DNA of 64,000 nt, taken from Notospermus geniculatus (lineage: Eukaryota > Nemertea > Pilidiophora > Heteronemertea > Lineidae). The stretch is from contig NMRB01000554.1 in NCBI GenBank assembly GCA_002633025.1, positions 62,001 through 126,000 of the forward strand, in the 5' to 3' direction. The translations under genes were made by a program, and so were the position numbers. Below are positions 42,299 to 53,124 of this stretch, one piece after another (position 1 is the stretch's first letter; every line of letters begins with the position of its first letter). The notes below the pieces were generated by a model that saw only the letters and a program-made list of their open reading frames with translations, had not been told where the DNA came from and did not search any database.

Positions 42299-42522
42299 CT
42301 GAAAAGAGAAAAGGAAGATGTGCATATCTACCATGTCTACATGTATTTATGTAGGCCCCTATCGATAATTTTTAGCTTGGCCTAGTGATTTGGTTTGACA
42401 CGGGAAAAAGAGTCGGCAGTACAGCAGGCAACTAGGCCTACCGGTACAACGAATGACTGTTAGTAGCATATGCAAAGCAGTGCACTGCACGTAAGCTATA
42501 CTAGTATTATCATGTACACACC

Positions 42523-44419
42523 CCTTACGAAAAATTCCCATGTGTTATTTCTTTTTTCACATGTGGGAATTATTTCATATACATGTATGTGATATTTGCC
42601 GCTTTTCCCATGTGGGATTTTTGTTGAAATCCCACGTGTGAAAAATTCCCATATGGGATTTTTGTTGAAATCCCACATGTGAATCCTACATGTAAATTCT
42701 CTATTGTTCATAATCTTAGTTCACTACAGTGGAACCCCTCAGTTCGACCACCCCTCCTAATTGACCACCCCTCTAAATCGACCGATTTTTGTCGGTCCCA
42801 ATGAAATTCTTCACATTTTCCATTAGTTAAGTCGACCACCCCTCTACCCCGACTGCGACCACCCAAGTGGTGGGTCCCAAGCTTCATTTCAACCCCTCTA
42901 AAGTGACCACGACAACAGAAGTAGATCGAACATGGGCACTTTTGAAATACATGTTCATGTACATGGATCACCTCAGTCAGATATGGAGATGTAGTCAGAA
43001 TGACATTCATGGCCACAACACCATAATAGCCAAGCCAAACAAAGCTTCCAAGATGTAAAATATTGTGAAGGTCTTCATTTTTTATTATGGCTGGTGACTT
43101 TGTTTAGCCAAACACAGCAATTTGGATGATCCTTGGCCATAATTCAACTTTAAACAATCAAAGTGGGCATTTTTAGTGAAACTGAGCAATTTGGATTTCA
43201 AAGAAAAGGTTGCTAATTGTCTGTGTATCAGCTAATTAGTGGTCTGAGGTCACCTTTGTTGCTAAGTCATGTGATCATGAAAGGGGCCTGAACATGTTTA
43301 TGTCCTCACCTACATGTAAATCTCAAATTTACTCCCTCCACTAATTAAGAGGCATCACCAAATTAATCTACAGTTGACTTGGTATGGTCAGTCCGGTGAT
43401 ACTATTCTGCCTGACTACCCCCCTCCCCTCGGATCTCAACTTGGCTAAAGCGACCGCCCCTCTAAATAGACCACTTGGCTCCGGTCCCATGGGTGGTCAA
43501 TTTAGAGGGGTTCCACTGTATTTTTTCGCTTTTTTCTTCTTTTACTTCATCACCTGACTGCTGTCAGATGTAGAAGGAAAAGGCCACCATCAGCCTTACA
43601 TTATAAGTAGCTTTAATCTTAGCCAATAGGCCGAGAAGCTGCATGTATAACAGTAGGTGGTTGGGGAATATCAATGAACAGAAAAGTATCTTTTCTTTGG
43701 TACAGACAAAACCAATGTTATACAACTATCGCCTTGACAATTCTGAAACATAAGCATTCACAACATCCATTTTTTGTCTCATATTTCAAATGGTAGTTAT
43801 GTAATTTTCTTATGCATTTGTTTTCATAAAAGTTGGCGTTTTGTATTAAATATTTGCAATTTATAACATAATTGCCCTCTCCCCAGCCAAAACCTTCATG
43901 TTTGACCTTGTAAATAAAACAAACTCGTCTACCTGCTTACCTGTCTGTCTGTAGATTAACCACCACACTTATAAGGACAGTTTGCCATATATTGCTTGTT
44001 ATTTTCATTTTCAAAAGTCACTCCATTCTTAATGATTCATCTCACTTAAATACCATATGTGAAGAAAATCACATGTGTGATTTTCGTGAGAAAACAGAAG
44101 TACTATGTGTAAAAAAATCACACATGGTAATTTTAGAATTCCCATGTGTGAAAATAAAAATAACACATGTAGAAAAATCACATGTGGTAATTTCGTAAGT
44201 TTCCCACATGTGAAAAAAAATTCCCACGTGTGAAATAATCCCATGTAAATTTTACATGTGGTAAATGAAAATTAACATATGGGAATCTGAAAATCACATG
44301 TGGGAAAATAAAATTCACATAATGCAAAGGTTTTTACATATGTGAAGAGCCGTTTCACATATGGGAATAGTCATTTCACATATGTGAAAAAATTCACATA
44401 TGGGACTTTTTCGTAAGGG
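42523..44419. mobile_element. 1.9-kb foldback element made of CATGTG palindromes
   Basis: Ends CCCTTACGAAAAATTCCCA and TTTTTCGTAAGGG. Both arms (42530-42710, 44045-44400) iterate ACATGTG-AAAATT, CATATGGG and CCCATGTG units. A pogo-like MITE (42726-43521) sits inside. Confidence 0.8.
42726..43521. mobile_element. pogo/Tigger-like element
   Basis: CAGTGGAACCCCTCAGTTCG and its complement GAGGGGTTCCACTG next to TA on both sides, the classic pogo terminus. Subterminal GACCACCCCTC units recur. About 790 bp with no transposase. Confidence 0.85.
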
Positions 44420-44422
44420 ACA

Positions 44423-44838
44423 CAGCCAAGTAGACACTACAGTAGGCCCCCTACGCCTATAGGCCTACAGTAGCCTACAGACACTCTTCTTGCACTCTTC
44501 ACTTTGATCACAGTGACAATCTTCTCAGGCCGTCTACACGATCAATGTCCAATGATGATGCAGAGTATGTTGACCATTGCCAACGAGTCGAATGTGCAAT
44601 ATGATACGATTAACGCATGCCAGGGGCTGTGAAATGTAGGCGTAGGCCTGGGCTGTCTAATTCAGTGACCATGATGGTGACAGCGGCTGTGGTGTGCATC
44701 TGACACATGTCGATGTCTGATCGACGGCAGAACACCAAAAATCTAACAGAAAATATACAAATAAACATCACTTCCTATGGTTGACATTGACGCCAAAGAA
44801 GTTAACTTCCAAATTAAACAGTATTAAGCAAAATTTAC
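44423..44838. other. Intergenic
   Basis: Nothing recognised. Confidence 0.4.
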
Positions 44839-44925
44839 CTTCGCAGATGTCGCTATTTTGATGATTTCGAGAGCGTAGACATGGTAGAGGAGACAGGAAA
44901 GCATGAACGGACAGTAGCGCCGCAT
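44839..44925 (-). CDS. Possible first exon of a small gene
   Basis: ATG at 44925, 29 codons (MRRYCPFMLSCLLYHVYALE and on), donor GCGAAG|GTAAAT. The hydrophobic start could be a signal peptide. Linked to 42174-42298 only by compatible phase. Weak. Confidence 0.2.
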
Positions 44926-46008
44926 GAGTGAAGCGGCAGATGTAGGAACAAGCATTTGCCCAATGCGCATGCTCCGTTCTCTGCACGTGGATGAAATGCT
45001 ACAGGGTTATTTTTAGATGTGACTCATGCTTCTAAATCGAGGTCACACGGGGAATCCCCTTGGCTTGCGCTGTTTTAACAACCGTTGAAAATTCATCAAA
45101 ATTCATACTTTAACGTTTTTGGATGAAGCCAGAAACGAACTCGACCTGTCTTTTGCACATTATGTACACACCCAGAGTAAACGGAACCAGAATTCGAGAA
45201 TTTGGCGTTGGCAATGTTATGCATTTATTGGTGAAGATATAGCCTAAATCAATTTGGCCTAATGTTTGGAGGACGTGAGAATATTAAAGTCAGAAACAAT
45301 TATGTGTAACAACTATTTGCATCGGGTTTTTCAACGGCGATGATGAAAAACCCGATGCGAACCAACCGACGCGACGAAGTTTTGACGAACGTCAGGCCTA
45401 GTTGACGTCTCACTGGGCTTGGTGACGCCGCCCTGCCTTGATGACGCCACGCAGGAGAACTGCACTGGAGCACGACGGGAGGAAGCCTGATTATGACGTC
45501 ATAATCATGCACAACGTTACTATGGTGTGCTTGGCGACATCAGGGCGAATACATCTACTTGACGACTGCGGTCAATTATGACGCCATCACCTCAGGTTTA
45601 ATTTCATAAAATCCTCCTTAATTAATTACCTTTAAGTTCATTTTCCAAAAATTTCTAATTGTGGGCCATTAATTCAACCATATATTCATTCCACCAGTTG
45701 AAAGTGCTAAAAATTACACCGTATGTGAGATATTGTACACTGAAGTTAGACACGGCTGCCAGAACTATATAACGAAGCGATGACGGTGTTCCACATCTGC
45801 TGTCTGCGTGCTGCGCATTGGCGCCGCTACGCGGCGTTCCGGGAACGTTGCGTCCAGAAAGTTTTGTGGCGATACATGGCTTAATTCTTGAGTTATTGAC
45901 CTGAAACCACCATAGATTGGATGGAGAGATCCAGAGATTCAGAGATCCCAGAGAATTCCAGTAAAACCAAGGAAGACCGCCACACTGTGGTTGTGTGGCG
46001 GTCTTAAT
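44926..46008. other. Intergenic with one hairpin
   Basis: 45317-45358 is a hairpin (GCATCGGGTTTTTCA and complement). The 45655-46014 frame lacks any family signal. Confidence 0.45.
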
Positions 46009-46108
46009 AAGCATAGGGATCTAATTAAATTCAAATTACACAAAAACTTACTTGGTATGGAGATGTTAACCAAACTTTTCTGAAAGCCCTCATCATATGC
46101 AACAAGAA
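46009..46108. repeat. Inverted partner of 41204-41311
   Basis: About 100 bp matching in reverse, with few mismatches. Confidence 0.82.
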
Positions 46109-46245
46109 AATGCCACATTTGGCTCTAAAAGAGACATGTACGCGAAAACACCCCCAGAGCCAGGACTACTTGCCTCGCCATACATTTCCTTCAACGAGAG
46201 GAGACCCATTGTACGACAGGTGCAAGAGATGAACTGTCTTTTAAT

Positions 46246-46382
46246 AGAGAGTTTCTGCTATCCTGATCTCGATCTCGGAACCGGGATAGCAGAAACTCTC
46301 TATTCTGTGTACACATACATGTACGTGTAGGGCCTACACTGTAAATCCGTCGGACGCCGGCGTCCGACGGATTTACAGTGTA
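46246..46382. repeat. Two adjacent strong palindromes
   Basis: 46246-46304: GAGAGTTTCTGCTATCC and complement with a 20-base loop. 46335-46382: a 48-bp perfect palindrome with no spacer (centre GACGCC|GGCGTC). Confidence 0.9.
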
Positions 46383-46617
46383 CCTGTTAGTAACTTACAG
46401 TCTTGGGATTATGAGCTTTTGTTTGTTGACATTTAGACCTACAATGAGCGGCATTTGGTTGGTCATTCTTTATTATATCGATGCCCCCTGAATCAATATG
46501 AATCAATGAATCTGAAGTTTGCTCATTAATAATGGATAAGTTTTTTGGCCCTATCGGGAAGAAAAGAAGCATACAATGTCGTTGTGGTTGTGTTTTAACG
46601 AATATACATACAATGTA

Positions 46618-47410
46618 CACTCATCCCAAAAAATAAATGGACAAAAGTTTTTGTCTTCTGTTGCTGAGGTATGCACACGATGGGGTTGCAGCTTTGATAC
46701 CTGGCCCTAGAACATCTCCTCTGTGTGTCAGAGAGGAAATTTCATGGAAAAAAATTAATTATCATGAAAATATCACTATTTTAAAATATCATCAAGATTG
46801 AGATTTTTGAAATCTTAACATTTTTTACCAGAAATGACATTTCAAATAATCTATGGAAAATTCTAAGAAATATGGTGAAGAAAGTGTTTGAAAATCTTGG
46901 CTTACTTTTATGATATTTGAGATTATCGAAAATATCAAAAATCTGAAATTTGAGATTTTTCACGAAATTTTGGGTTGAGGTGTTAACCTTCGCTAAAAGA
47001 TTAAGACTGACCAAGATTTGGTAACTATATTACCATCGGTCACAGAGAAATAAAACTTTTTCTTTAAATTGTGTTGAAAAGTGTCCCGTTTTTCATGGAT
47101 AATTCCTTGAATAACACAGAATAGGGCAAATATTTTTCAGTAATTTCTTCACCATGAGTCTTAGAACTCTTCATAGATTCATGATAAATTTGTTTTTTAT
47201 GAAAAACTTCAAGATTTCAAAAATCTCATTTTCAATGATATTTTGGAACAATGATAATTTCACGATATTTTAATTTTTTCCTTAAAATTTGCTCTTGGAC
47301 ATATACAAGAGATGTTGAAGGGCCATATATCTGAGCTAGAACCCCAAATTATGCATCACTTCCTGTACAGAGTTAAAAAACCACTGTCCATTTATTTTTT
47401 GGGATGAGTG
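46618..47410. mobile_element. 793-bp TA-target element
   Basis: Ends CACTCATCCCAAAAAATAAA and complement, each next to TA. The interior is AT-rich with AAATATCAAAAATCT-type inverted repeats and no transposase. Tc1/mariner-like, non-autonomous. Confidence 0.85.
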
Positions 47411-47421
47411 TACTTATGGTA

Positions 47422-47894
47422 GTGTCCCACTGGCGACTTTTGCCCACGACAAGGGGCGAATCTGAAGGCTGCGATATACCCTCGACAAGCTGCGATATTT
47501 AGCATTATACGTAGTTTTCCGCGAATTGTCAACTGGTCGCTGATTCGTCAAACACTCGCAGGCCTAGACGAAGATAGTCGTGGGTGGTCGTAGATGCTCG
47601 TAGTTTCTTCGCACATTACTCGTAGCTAGTCGCAGACTGTCGTAGATAGTCGAGGTTACTCTTCAAGACGTACGATCCTGTACGACTATGTACGACATGG
47701 GTGCGACTATATACGAGATAACTTCGACTGACTTCGAATGAAATTTTGTCGCAGGCAAATTTTGAACATTTTGAAAATTTTTCTGCGAGCCAGCGAATCA
47801 CTGCGAACATAGACGACAGTCTAAGAACAGTTACGAAAAGCTACGATTTTTTCATTCGTCCTTTGTCGCAGGCCAAAATTCGCCAGTGGGACAC
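47422..47894. mobile_element. MITE, TA target
   Basis: Ends GTGTCCCACTGGCGA and TCGCCAGTGGGACAC, next to TA. The interior iterates GTCGTAGATAGTCG-type 6-12 bp units. Confidence 0.85.
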
Positions 47895-47901
47895 TAGTAT
47901 T

Positions 47902-48280
47902 ACTGTATAGTATGCGTTAATCGGTCGGCCCGCGAAACCTGTTCGAATGGAAAATCATTGAATATCCACGTTCTAGGCCTAGTTAGGTTGATTACGCATC
48001 TCTCCATACAACACCATGTCAATTAAAATGGATTTTCTGCTGGTGCACTGTAGCCTTTCTTGTAGCGAGTAGGCCTTGAACAACGAAGAAATGTGAGACG
48101 ATGATCATTCATCCAGCAATAAATGCAGACGAGTAGGCCTGAGCACTAATGAAATCGACCGGAGTACGGTTGATCAACCCGTCGTCCGCGATAATAATTA
48201 GCCTGAACCTGAATATTCAACGATTTTCCATTTGAACAGGTTTCGCGGGCCGACCGATTAACGCATACTGTACAGTATAT
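47902..48280. mobile_element. Palindromic MITE
   Basis: Arms with ATGCGTTAATCGGTCGGCCC, then GCGAAACCTGTTCGAATGG, and complements. Centre unique. Confidence 0.85.
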
Positions 48281-48600
48281 ACTATAGTAAGTTTGAGTCA
48301 TCTGGAGCTCGATGGACGTATGTCAATCAAACCCTTAGTAACTAGACCACAATGAACTTAGGGTTTACTCTAAACGGTTCAACGCACATTGTTTTCTAAC
48401 CAGCTGAACCTTGGTTTGAAATTGAACATACAACTAGACCTTGATTTGAAATTGAACACAGGCACAGGCGTGGGATTGGCTGGAAGTGTCCTGTCAATAA
48501 AACGCACGTCAATAGCCAGACTTCACCAACAACACCAAGGTCTGCCTGACAACCGAAGGTCCGCCCATCGAGCTCCAGATGACTTAAACGTACTATAGTA
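48281..48600. mobile_element. Palindromic MITE
   Basis: Arms ACTATAGTAAGTTTGAGTCA, CTGGAGCTCGATGG and complements. It abuts the previous element. Confidence 0.85.
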
Positions 48601-48924
48601 ACCGAATGTACATAGCTCACCGGGGTGAGCTCTTACAATAATGGTGCAGTGTCCGTCTTCCGCCGTCGTCCGTTAGCAGGCCACGTTTTGTAACCACTAG
48701 GGCTGTTGATCTAAAACTTGGTACATATATACCCTTAGGTCAGATGACCTATAACACCAAGTTTCGGTCCGATTCGATTCTTGGCTTGGCCACCAGGTGG
48801 CCAAACCCCAAAACACAACAAGATGACATTGTAAATGTCGAATGGTTCCCGATGTACAGGTGCTTCTACCGGTTCATGAATGATACATTGATAGAGATCA
48901 AGGCACGTTGATAGAGGTAAGATA
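48601..48924. repeat. Dispersed repeat with GGTGAGC hairpin and GGCCACCAGGTGGCC
   Basis: A small hairpin (AGCTCACCGGGGTGAGCT) is followed by GTCCGTCTTCCGCCGTCGTC and the GGTCAGATGACCTAT...CCACCAGGTGG block shared with 19.15-19.25 kb and 50.0-50.3 kb. Confidence 0.7.
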
Positions 48925-49068
48925 AAAAGGTACGGTAAAAAGGTACGGGTAAAAAGGTACTAGGTAATAGAGGTACTAGGTAAAAAGGTACTGGGTAAAA
49001 AGGTACTGGGTAAAAGGTACTGGGTAAAAAGGTACTAGGTAATAAAGGTACTAGGTAACAAAGGTACA
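48925..49068. repeat. Minisatellite, 13-14 bp unit
   Basis: About ten copies of AAAAGGTACTGGGT-type units with small length changes. Confidence 0.9.
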
Positions 49069-49450
49069 TCATGCCTCTGCCTGTACCTCTACCACAGGCA
49101 GATATATTTCAAATTGTCAATTGGACCTTGACCTTGACCTCGACCTCTGATCATCGAGATCGTTGCATAATCGAAATGGGCATCATCAACAACCTAAGTA
49201 TGGGTGATATCATGCCTCTACCTCTAGCACAGGCACAGATATTTCAAATTACCACATTTGACCTTGACCTTGACCTCTGATCATCAAGGTCGTTGCATAA
49301 TCGAAATGGGCATCATCAATAACCTAAGTATGGGTGATATCATGCCGCTATCTCTGCCACAGGCAGAGATATTTCAAATTGTCAAGTTTGATATATCAAA
49401 ATCTCATGATATTTTAATCACCCGGACACGTGAGGCTGAGAATTTTAACA
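49069..49450. repeat. Tandem repeat, period about 135 bp
   Basis: Three degenerate units sharing GGGTGATATCATGCC, CCACAGGCAGATATATTTCA and ACCTTGACCTTGACCTC. Confidence 0.85.
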
Positions 49451-49856
49451 CAGTCCAGTCCTTTGATAAGCAGGCATGAACTAAGACTTGTTTCATGTTG
49501 CTCAGTTGACAATATGGCAAGTTATCTCAAAATATCAAATTTGTGATATCGATATCACCATGATCCCAACATCTCAGATCAAAAGTAATCAGTCCATTCG
49601 ATTCCTGGGATATGAAAACCTAAGGGTAGAACTTGTTTCTGTTGCTCTATGTGTTAAAGGAGCTGAGTTATGATATCAGATAAAAGCGTGACAGACAAAA
49701 TATCAAGTCTGATATGTTGATTACATCATGATCGATGGAGGCATCGGATGTTGAAAATGATTAGCTCATTGGATTGCCCAGGTTGACAAACCTAGGGGTA
49801 GGTTGTGTTACCAGAGCTGTAGCTGTTGAAGGAGATAAGATATGAAGGCGTGACAG
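49451..49856. other. Intergenic
   Basis: Nothing recognised. Confidence 0.4.
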
Positions 49857-49886
49857 ACGGACACACACACACACACACACACACAC
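49857..49886. repeat. (AC)n microsatellite
   Basis: About 13 AC dinucleotides. Confidence 0.95.
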
Positions 49887-49895
49887 GAGGTATTG

Positions 49896-50549
49896 ATATT
49901 TTGATTGGTCAACGACGTCATTACCGGGAACAGATCATGCACGTGGGTACAAGATATCTTGCATAAACGTTTATTAGAGGGGTACCTTCAAAAATACCTT
50001 ATTTCGGTCCGATCGGACATCCAATGTGGTCGCCAGGTGGCGTAACCTGAAAATCATCTAAGTGCTACAACTTAGGTACGGCTTGACCCAGAGTTCTCAA
50101 ACTAGATATGTAGCACCTCCCTCTAGATGACCTTTACGTGGATGTCAAATTGCGGCCTGCTATAACTCAAAAACGACTTCACACATAGTGATCGTCCTTG
50201 ATATGTGGCTCCCTCTAGATGACCTGTACACGCACGTGCAGTTTCGGCTTGATCGGACATCCAATATGGCCACCAGGTGGCGTAGCCCAAAAATCATGTA
50301 TACGAGTACTTGCTCGATTTCATTCTGCATAATGCATCGTGTAGAAATCAGCTAACCTCTTCCTACACTCTGCAGCAAGCAGCCAGATTCCGTGTTCAAC
50401 GCTTTGGGGTTTTCTCGTGCGCCCAATCAGAAGCCTCGTTTCTTCGTCGTTTACGCAAGAAAAAATATCAATGATGTCATTTCATCAAATTTTGATTGGT
50501 CAACGACGTCATTACCGGGAACAGATCATGCACGTGGGTACAAGATACA
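49896..50549. repeat. Two 57-bp direct repeats 540 bp apart
   Basis: 49896-49952 and 50491-50547 are identical from TTTTGATTGGTCAACGACGT to CACGTGGGTACAAGATA. The interval holds two copies of the GGCCACCAGGTGGC-type dispersed repeat. No LTR features. Confidence 0.85.
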
Positions 50550-50631
50550 ATATATTTATTGGCTCCTCAACAGAACGTTACAGAGCAAATATACATTAGA
50601 TACACAGTTTGTTCAAGATGGGGCTAACTTA

Positions 50632-51403
50632 CGGTGGCCCATAGGGGACATTTATTTTTCATTTTATATTTATATTTTTTCGTACTTTTCTCCGTGGAAT
50701 AAACTTTTCTCCGCGGAAATAATGTTTTCTCCGCGGAAATAAAGTTTTCTCCACGGAAATAAAGTTTTCTCCGCGGAAATAACTTTATTCCGCGGAAAAA
50801 ACTTTTCTCCGCGGAATTAAACTTTTCTCCGCGGAAATAATGTTTTCTCCACGGAAATGAAGTTTTCTCCGCGGAAATAAAGTTTTCTCCGCGGAAATAA
50901 CTTTATTTCGTGGAGAAAAATTTTCTCCGCGGAATTAAACTTTTCTCCGCGGAAATAATGTTTTCTCCGCGGAAATAACCTTTTCTCCGCGGAAATAAAG
51001 TTTATTCCGCGGAAATAACTTTATTCATTACTCAAACATTATTTCCGCGGAGAAAAGTTTAATTCCGCGGAGAAAACTTTTCTCCACGGAATAAAAGTTA
51101 TTTCCGCGGAAAAAAGTTTAATTCCGCCGAGAAAAGTTTAATTCCGCGGAGAAAAGTTTTCTCCACGTGGAGAAAAGTTTTCTCCGTGGAATAAAAGTTA
51201 TTTCCGCGGAGAAAAGTTTAATTCCGCGGAGAAAAGTTTAATTCCGCGGAGAAAAGTTATCTTCGAGCGGAGAAAAGTTTATTCCGCGGAATAAAGTTAT
51301 TTCCGCGGCGCAAAGTTTATTTCCGCGCAGAAAAGTTTAATTCCGCGGAGAAAAGTACCAAAAAAAAATAAAATAAAATCTAAATGTCCCTTATGGGCCA
51401 CCG
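50632..51403. mobile_element. Foldback element made of CCGCGG palindromes, TA target
   Basis: Ends CGGTGGCCCATAGGGGACAT and complement, with TA at 50630-50631 and 51404-51405. The interior is about 40 iterations of TTTTCTCCGCGGAAATAA in both orientations, switching near 51030. No coding. Confidence 0.93.
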
Positions 51404-51568
51404 TACTAACTAACAAATACATTGTGGCAATACATGATTTAAACCTAAATCAGGTTGTGACAGGTGGCATCCCCTGTTTTAACGGGGGGTGCCACCTGAA
51501 CCGCTCTAGCAAAAAGGAGGGAATGTAACAAGAGAGATATCAAAGGGTGGGGGGATGACTAGGTTACA

Positions 51569-51766
51569 CTAAAAGATAGGATGAATTTCTTTATATTTTA
51601 TTAAGAACTTTGCAACAGCTAAGAGATTAGATTTCTTTTTCCAAAGGTCTGTATATTTACATGTATAAACGTTAGGATTTCTGAGAAAATATGGTTTAAA
51701 GAAAGTTACTCTCAATTCTTGAAAAGCTGGGCAAATAAGTAAAACATTGTATTCATCGCAAATTTG
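51569..51766 (-). pseudogene. LINE ORF2 C-terminal relic
   Basis: Minus-strand frame ICDEYNVLLICPAFQELRVT, YFLRNPNVY, then a Lys-rich tail with AKFLIKYKEIHPIF and a stop. The Cys...Cys zinc-knuckle and LRxxFF spacing is that of LINE ORF2 ends, related in kind to 59709-60533. Confidence 0.65.
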
Positions 51767-51916
51767 TCTCGGTGCAAGCTTTGCCGTGATTGATTGCTAT
51801 TCTTGGGACCGGGGAAATCCGTTGAACACGGGATGTGGTTTGCTTGCTGAGTCTTTACCTGCACTCAGTGAAGATGCTGGATGTTGGTTTCTCTTTAAAG
51901 CTGACGTGAACGAACA

Positions 51917-52516
51917 AAAAGCCCCCATGCGACGAGCAAGAGAATTGCAAACGCCCAGCAAACTCCTCAAACGACGGCTCAGAACATAATAGACCCCACG
52001 ACGCCAGGAGGGCGCCACTTTATTTGCCTTCAGGCAACAGAGCTGTCAACATCTCCGGATACCTCTTACACTACTCAAAGAAAAAAAATTGTAGTCATTT
52101 ATAGACGGGATTCGAACCGTCGACCTTCTCATTTGTAATCCACCATTCTATCCACTCGGCCAAAGAGCCAGCTGGCAGAGACTTGATTTGTGTTCGTCAT
52201 CGACGTAGGCCTTCGACTCACACAAATAATACTATGAATAAGAGAAAACATGCAAAGTCTTCCAACAAGTTCGGTGGCCGAATGGGGAAGACGGTGGGAC
52301 AGAGAATACAAGGTGCGGGTTCGATCCCCAGCTGGGCCAAAAAAAAATTTCTTTCAAAAAAGTGTTCAGCAGGAGCTCACCAGATGATGTTGACACCTCG
52401 GAAGCTCGAAGACAAATAAGGTGGCGCCCTCCTGGCCTCGTGGGGTGTATCATGTTTGAGGTGTTTGCAGGGCGTTTGCAATTCTCTTGCTCGTCGCATG
52501 GGGGCTTTTTATTAGC
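51917..52516. mobile_element. Foldback element enclosing two tRNA-like modules
   Basis: Arms 51917-52080 and 52360-52516 are inverted (AAAGCCCCCATGCGACGAGC, then CCAGGAGGGCGCCAC). Between them lie a tRNA-like unit on the minus strand (52100-52173; A box TGGCCGAGTGGA, B box GGTTCGAATCC) and one on the plus strand (52263-52340; TGGCCGAATGGGG, GGGTTCGATCCCC). The anticodon arms do not fold well, so they are not working tRNA genes. Confidence 0.8.
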
Positions 52517-52589
52517 CACCATCTTTCAAATTACTCAAGGTTAACTTCATTATCTTGTCCTGGGGCAAAGCCGTAAGCGATCTTATGAT

Positions 52590-52702
52590 TTTGGCTTTGT
52601 CCTTGGCCACATTCATCCCATGTGCATGTATATAATTCTTTGTTAGCCTTTGTCCTTGGCCACATTCATCCCATGTGCATGTATATAATTCTTTGTTAGC
52701 CT
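52590..52702. repeat. 57-bp tandem duplication
   Basis: Two identical units containing TTGTCCTTGGCCACATTCAT and GTATATAATTCTTTGTTAGCC. Confidence 0.9.
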
Positions 52703-52812
52703 ATTGATTGTGTTGGTCAAAATAAATATCATATCGCATCGCATCGCATTACATCATATCGTGAACCTAGTCACAATTTTTAGACGCCCAGCTGACATGG
52801 GAAATTCTGCTT

Positions 52813-52957
52813 AAAGCGGGTTCATTGGCGCACGGATCCGGTCCGTTTTCAGTCCGTATGCCCCTAGTTTTCCGGATACGACAACGCAAAAATCCATTTG
52901 ATCTATTTTTTTCGGACCTGAATCGGACAAAATCCGTGTGCCAATGAACCCCGCAAT
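52813..52957. mobile_element. MITE family C, copy 2
   Basis: GCGGGTTCATTGGCGCACGGA to TGTGCCAATGAACCCCGC, the same element as 34163-34307. Confidence 0.85.
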
Positions 52958-53023
52958 GATGATGCAGTCAAGATCTGAATGGAGTGTTGAGTGCCGTCGC
53001 AATTGTTCTAAGTAAATTCGTTC

Positions 53024-53124
53024 CTACATTTTCAGTCCCACCAATTCCTCACTAACTTCCCACAACTTCTTCCCAACTTCGTCATCCGTGGCATGTGGAA
53101 GGAGCTTTTCTTCCTTGCAGTCCC
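53024..53124 (-). CDS. Retinol-dehydrogenase-like SDR, last exon
   Basis: After the acceptor AATTCATTTCCAG the minus strand encodes CKEEKLLPHATDDEVGKKLW, then EVSEELVGLKM and a stop at 53024. This is the conserved C terminus of the RDH11-14 group of short-chain dehydrogenases (DC....A.D...a..LW..S.elvGl). These enzymes reduce or oxidise retinoids and lipid aldehydes with NADP(H). The catalytic exon lies 7.8 kb upstream at 60923-61042. The exon between (PGxVxTE region) was not found and may be in the N gap at 59463-59679. Confidence 0.82.

Noticed and set aside
45655-46014. 119-codon minus-strand frame
   Set aside because: Overlaps an inverted repeat and shows no domain.
49896-50549. LTR retrotransposon with short LTRs
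   Set aside because: Repeats lack TG...CA ends, primer site and coding sequence between.
50632-51403. CRISPR-like array
   Set aside because: Units are palindromic and contiguous without unique spacers, within terminal inverted repeats in an animal genome.
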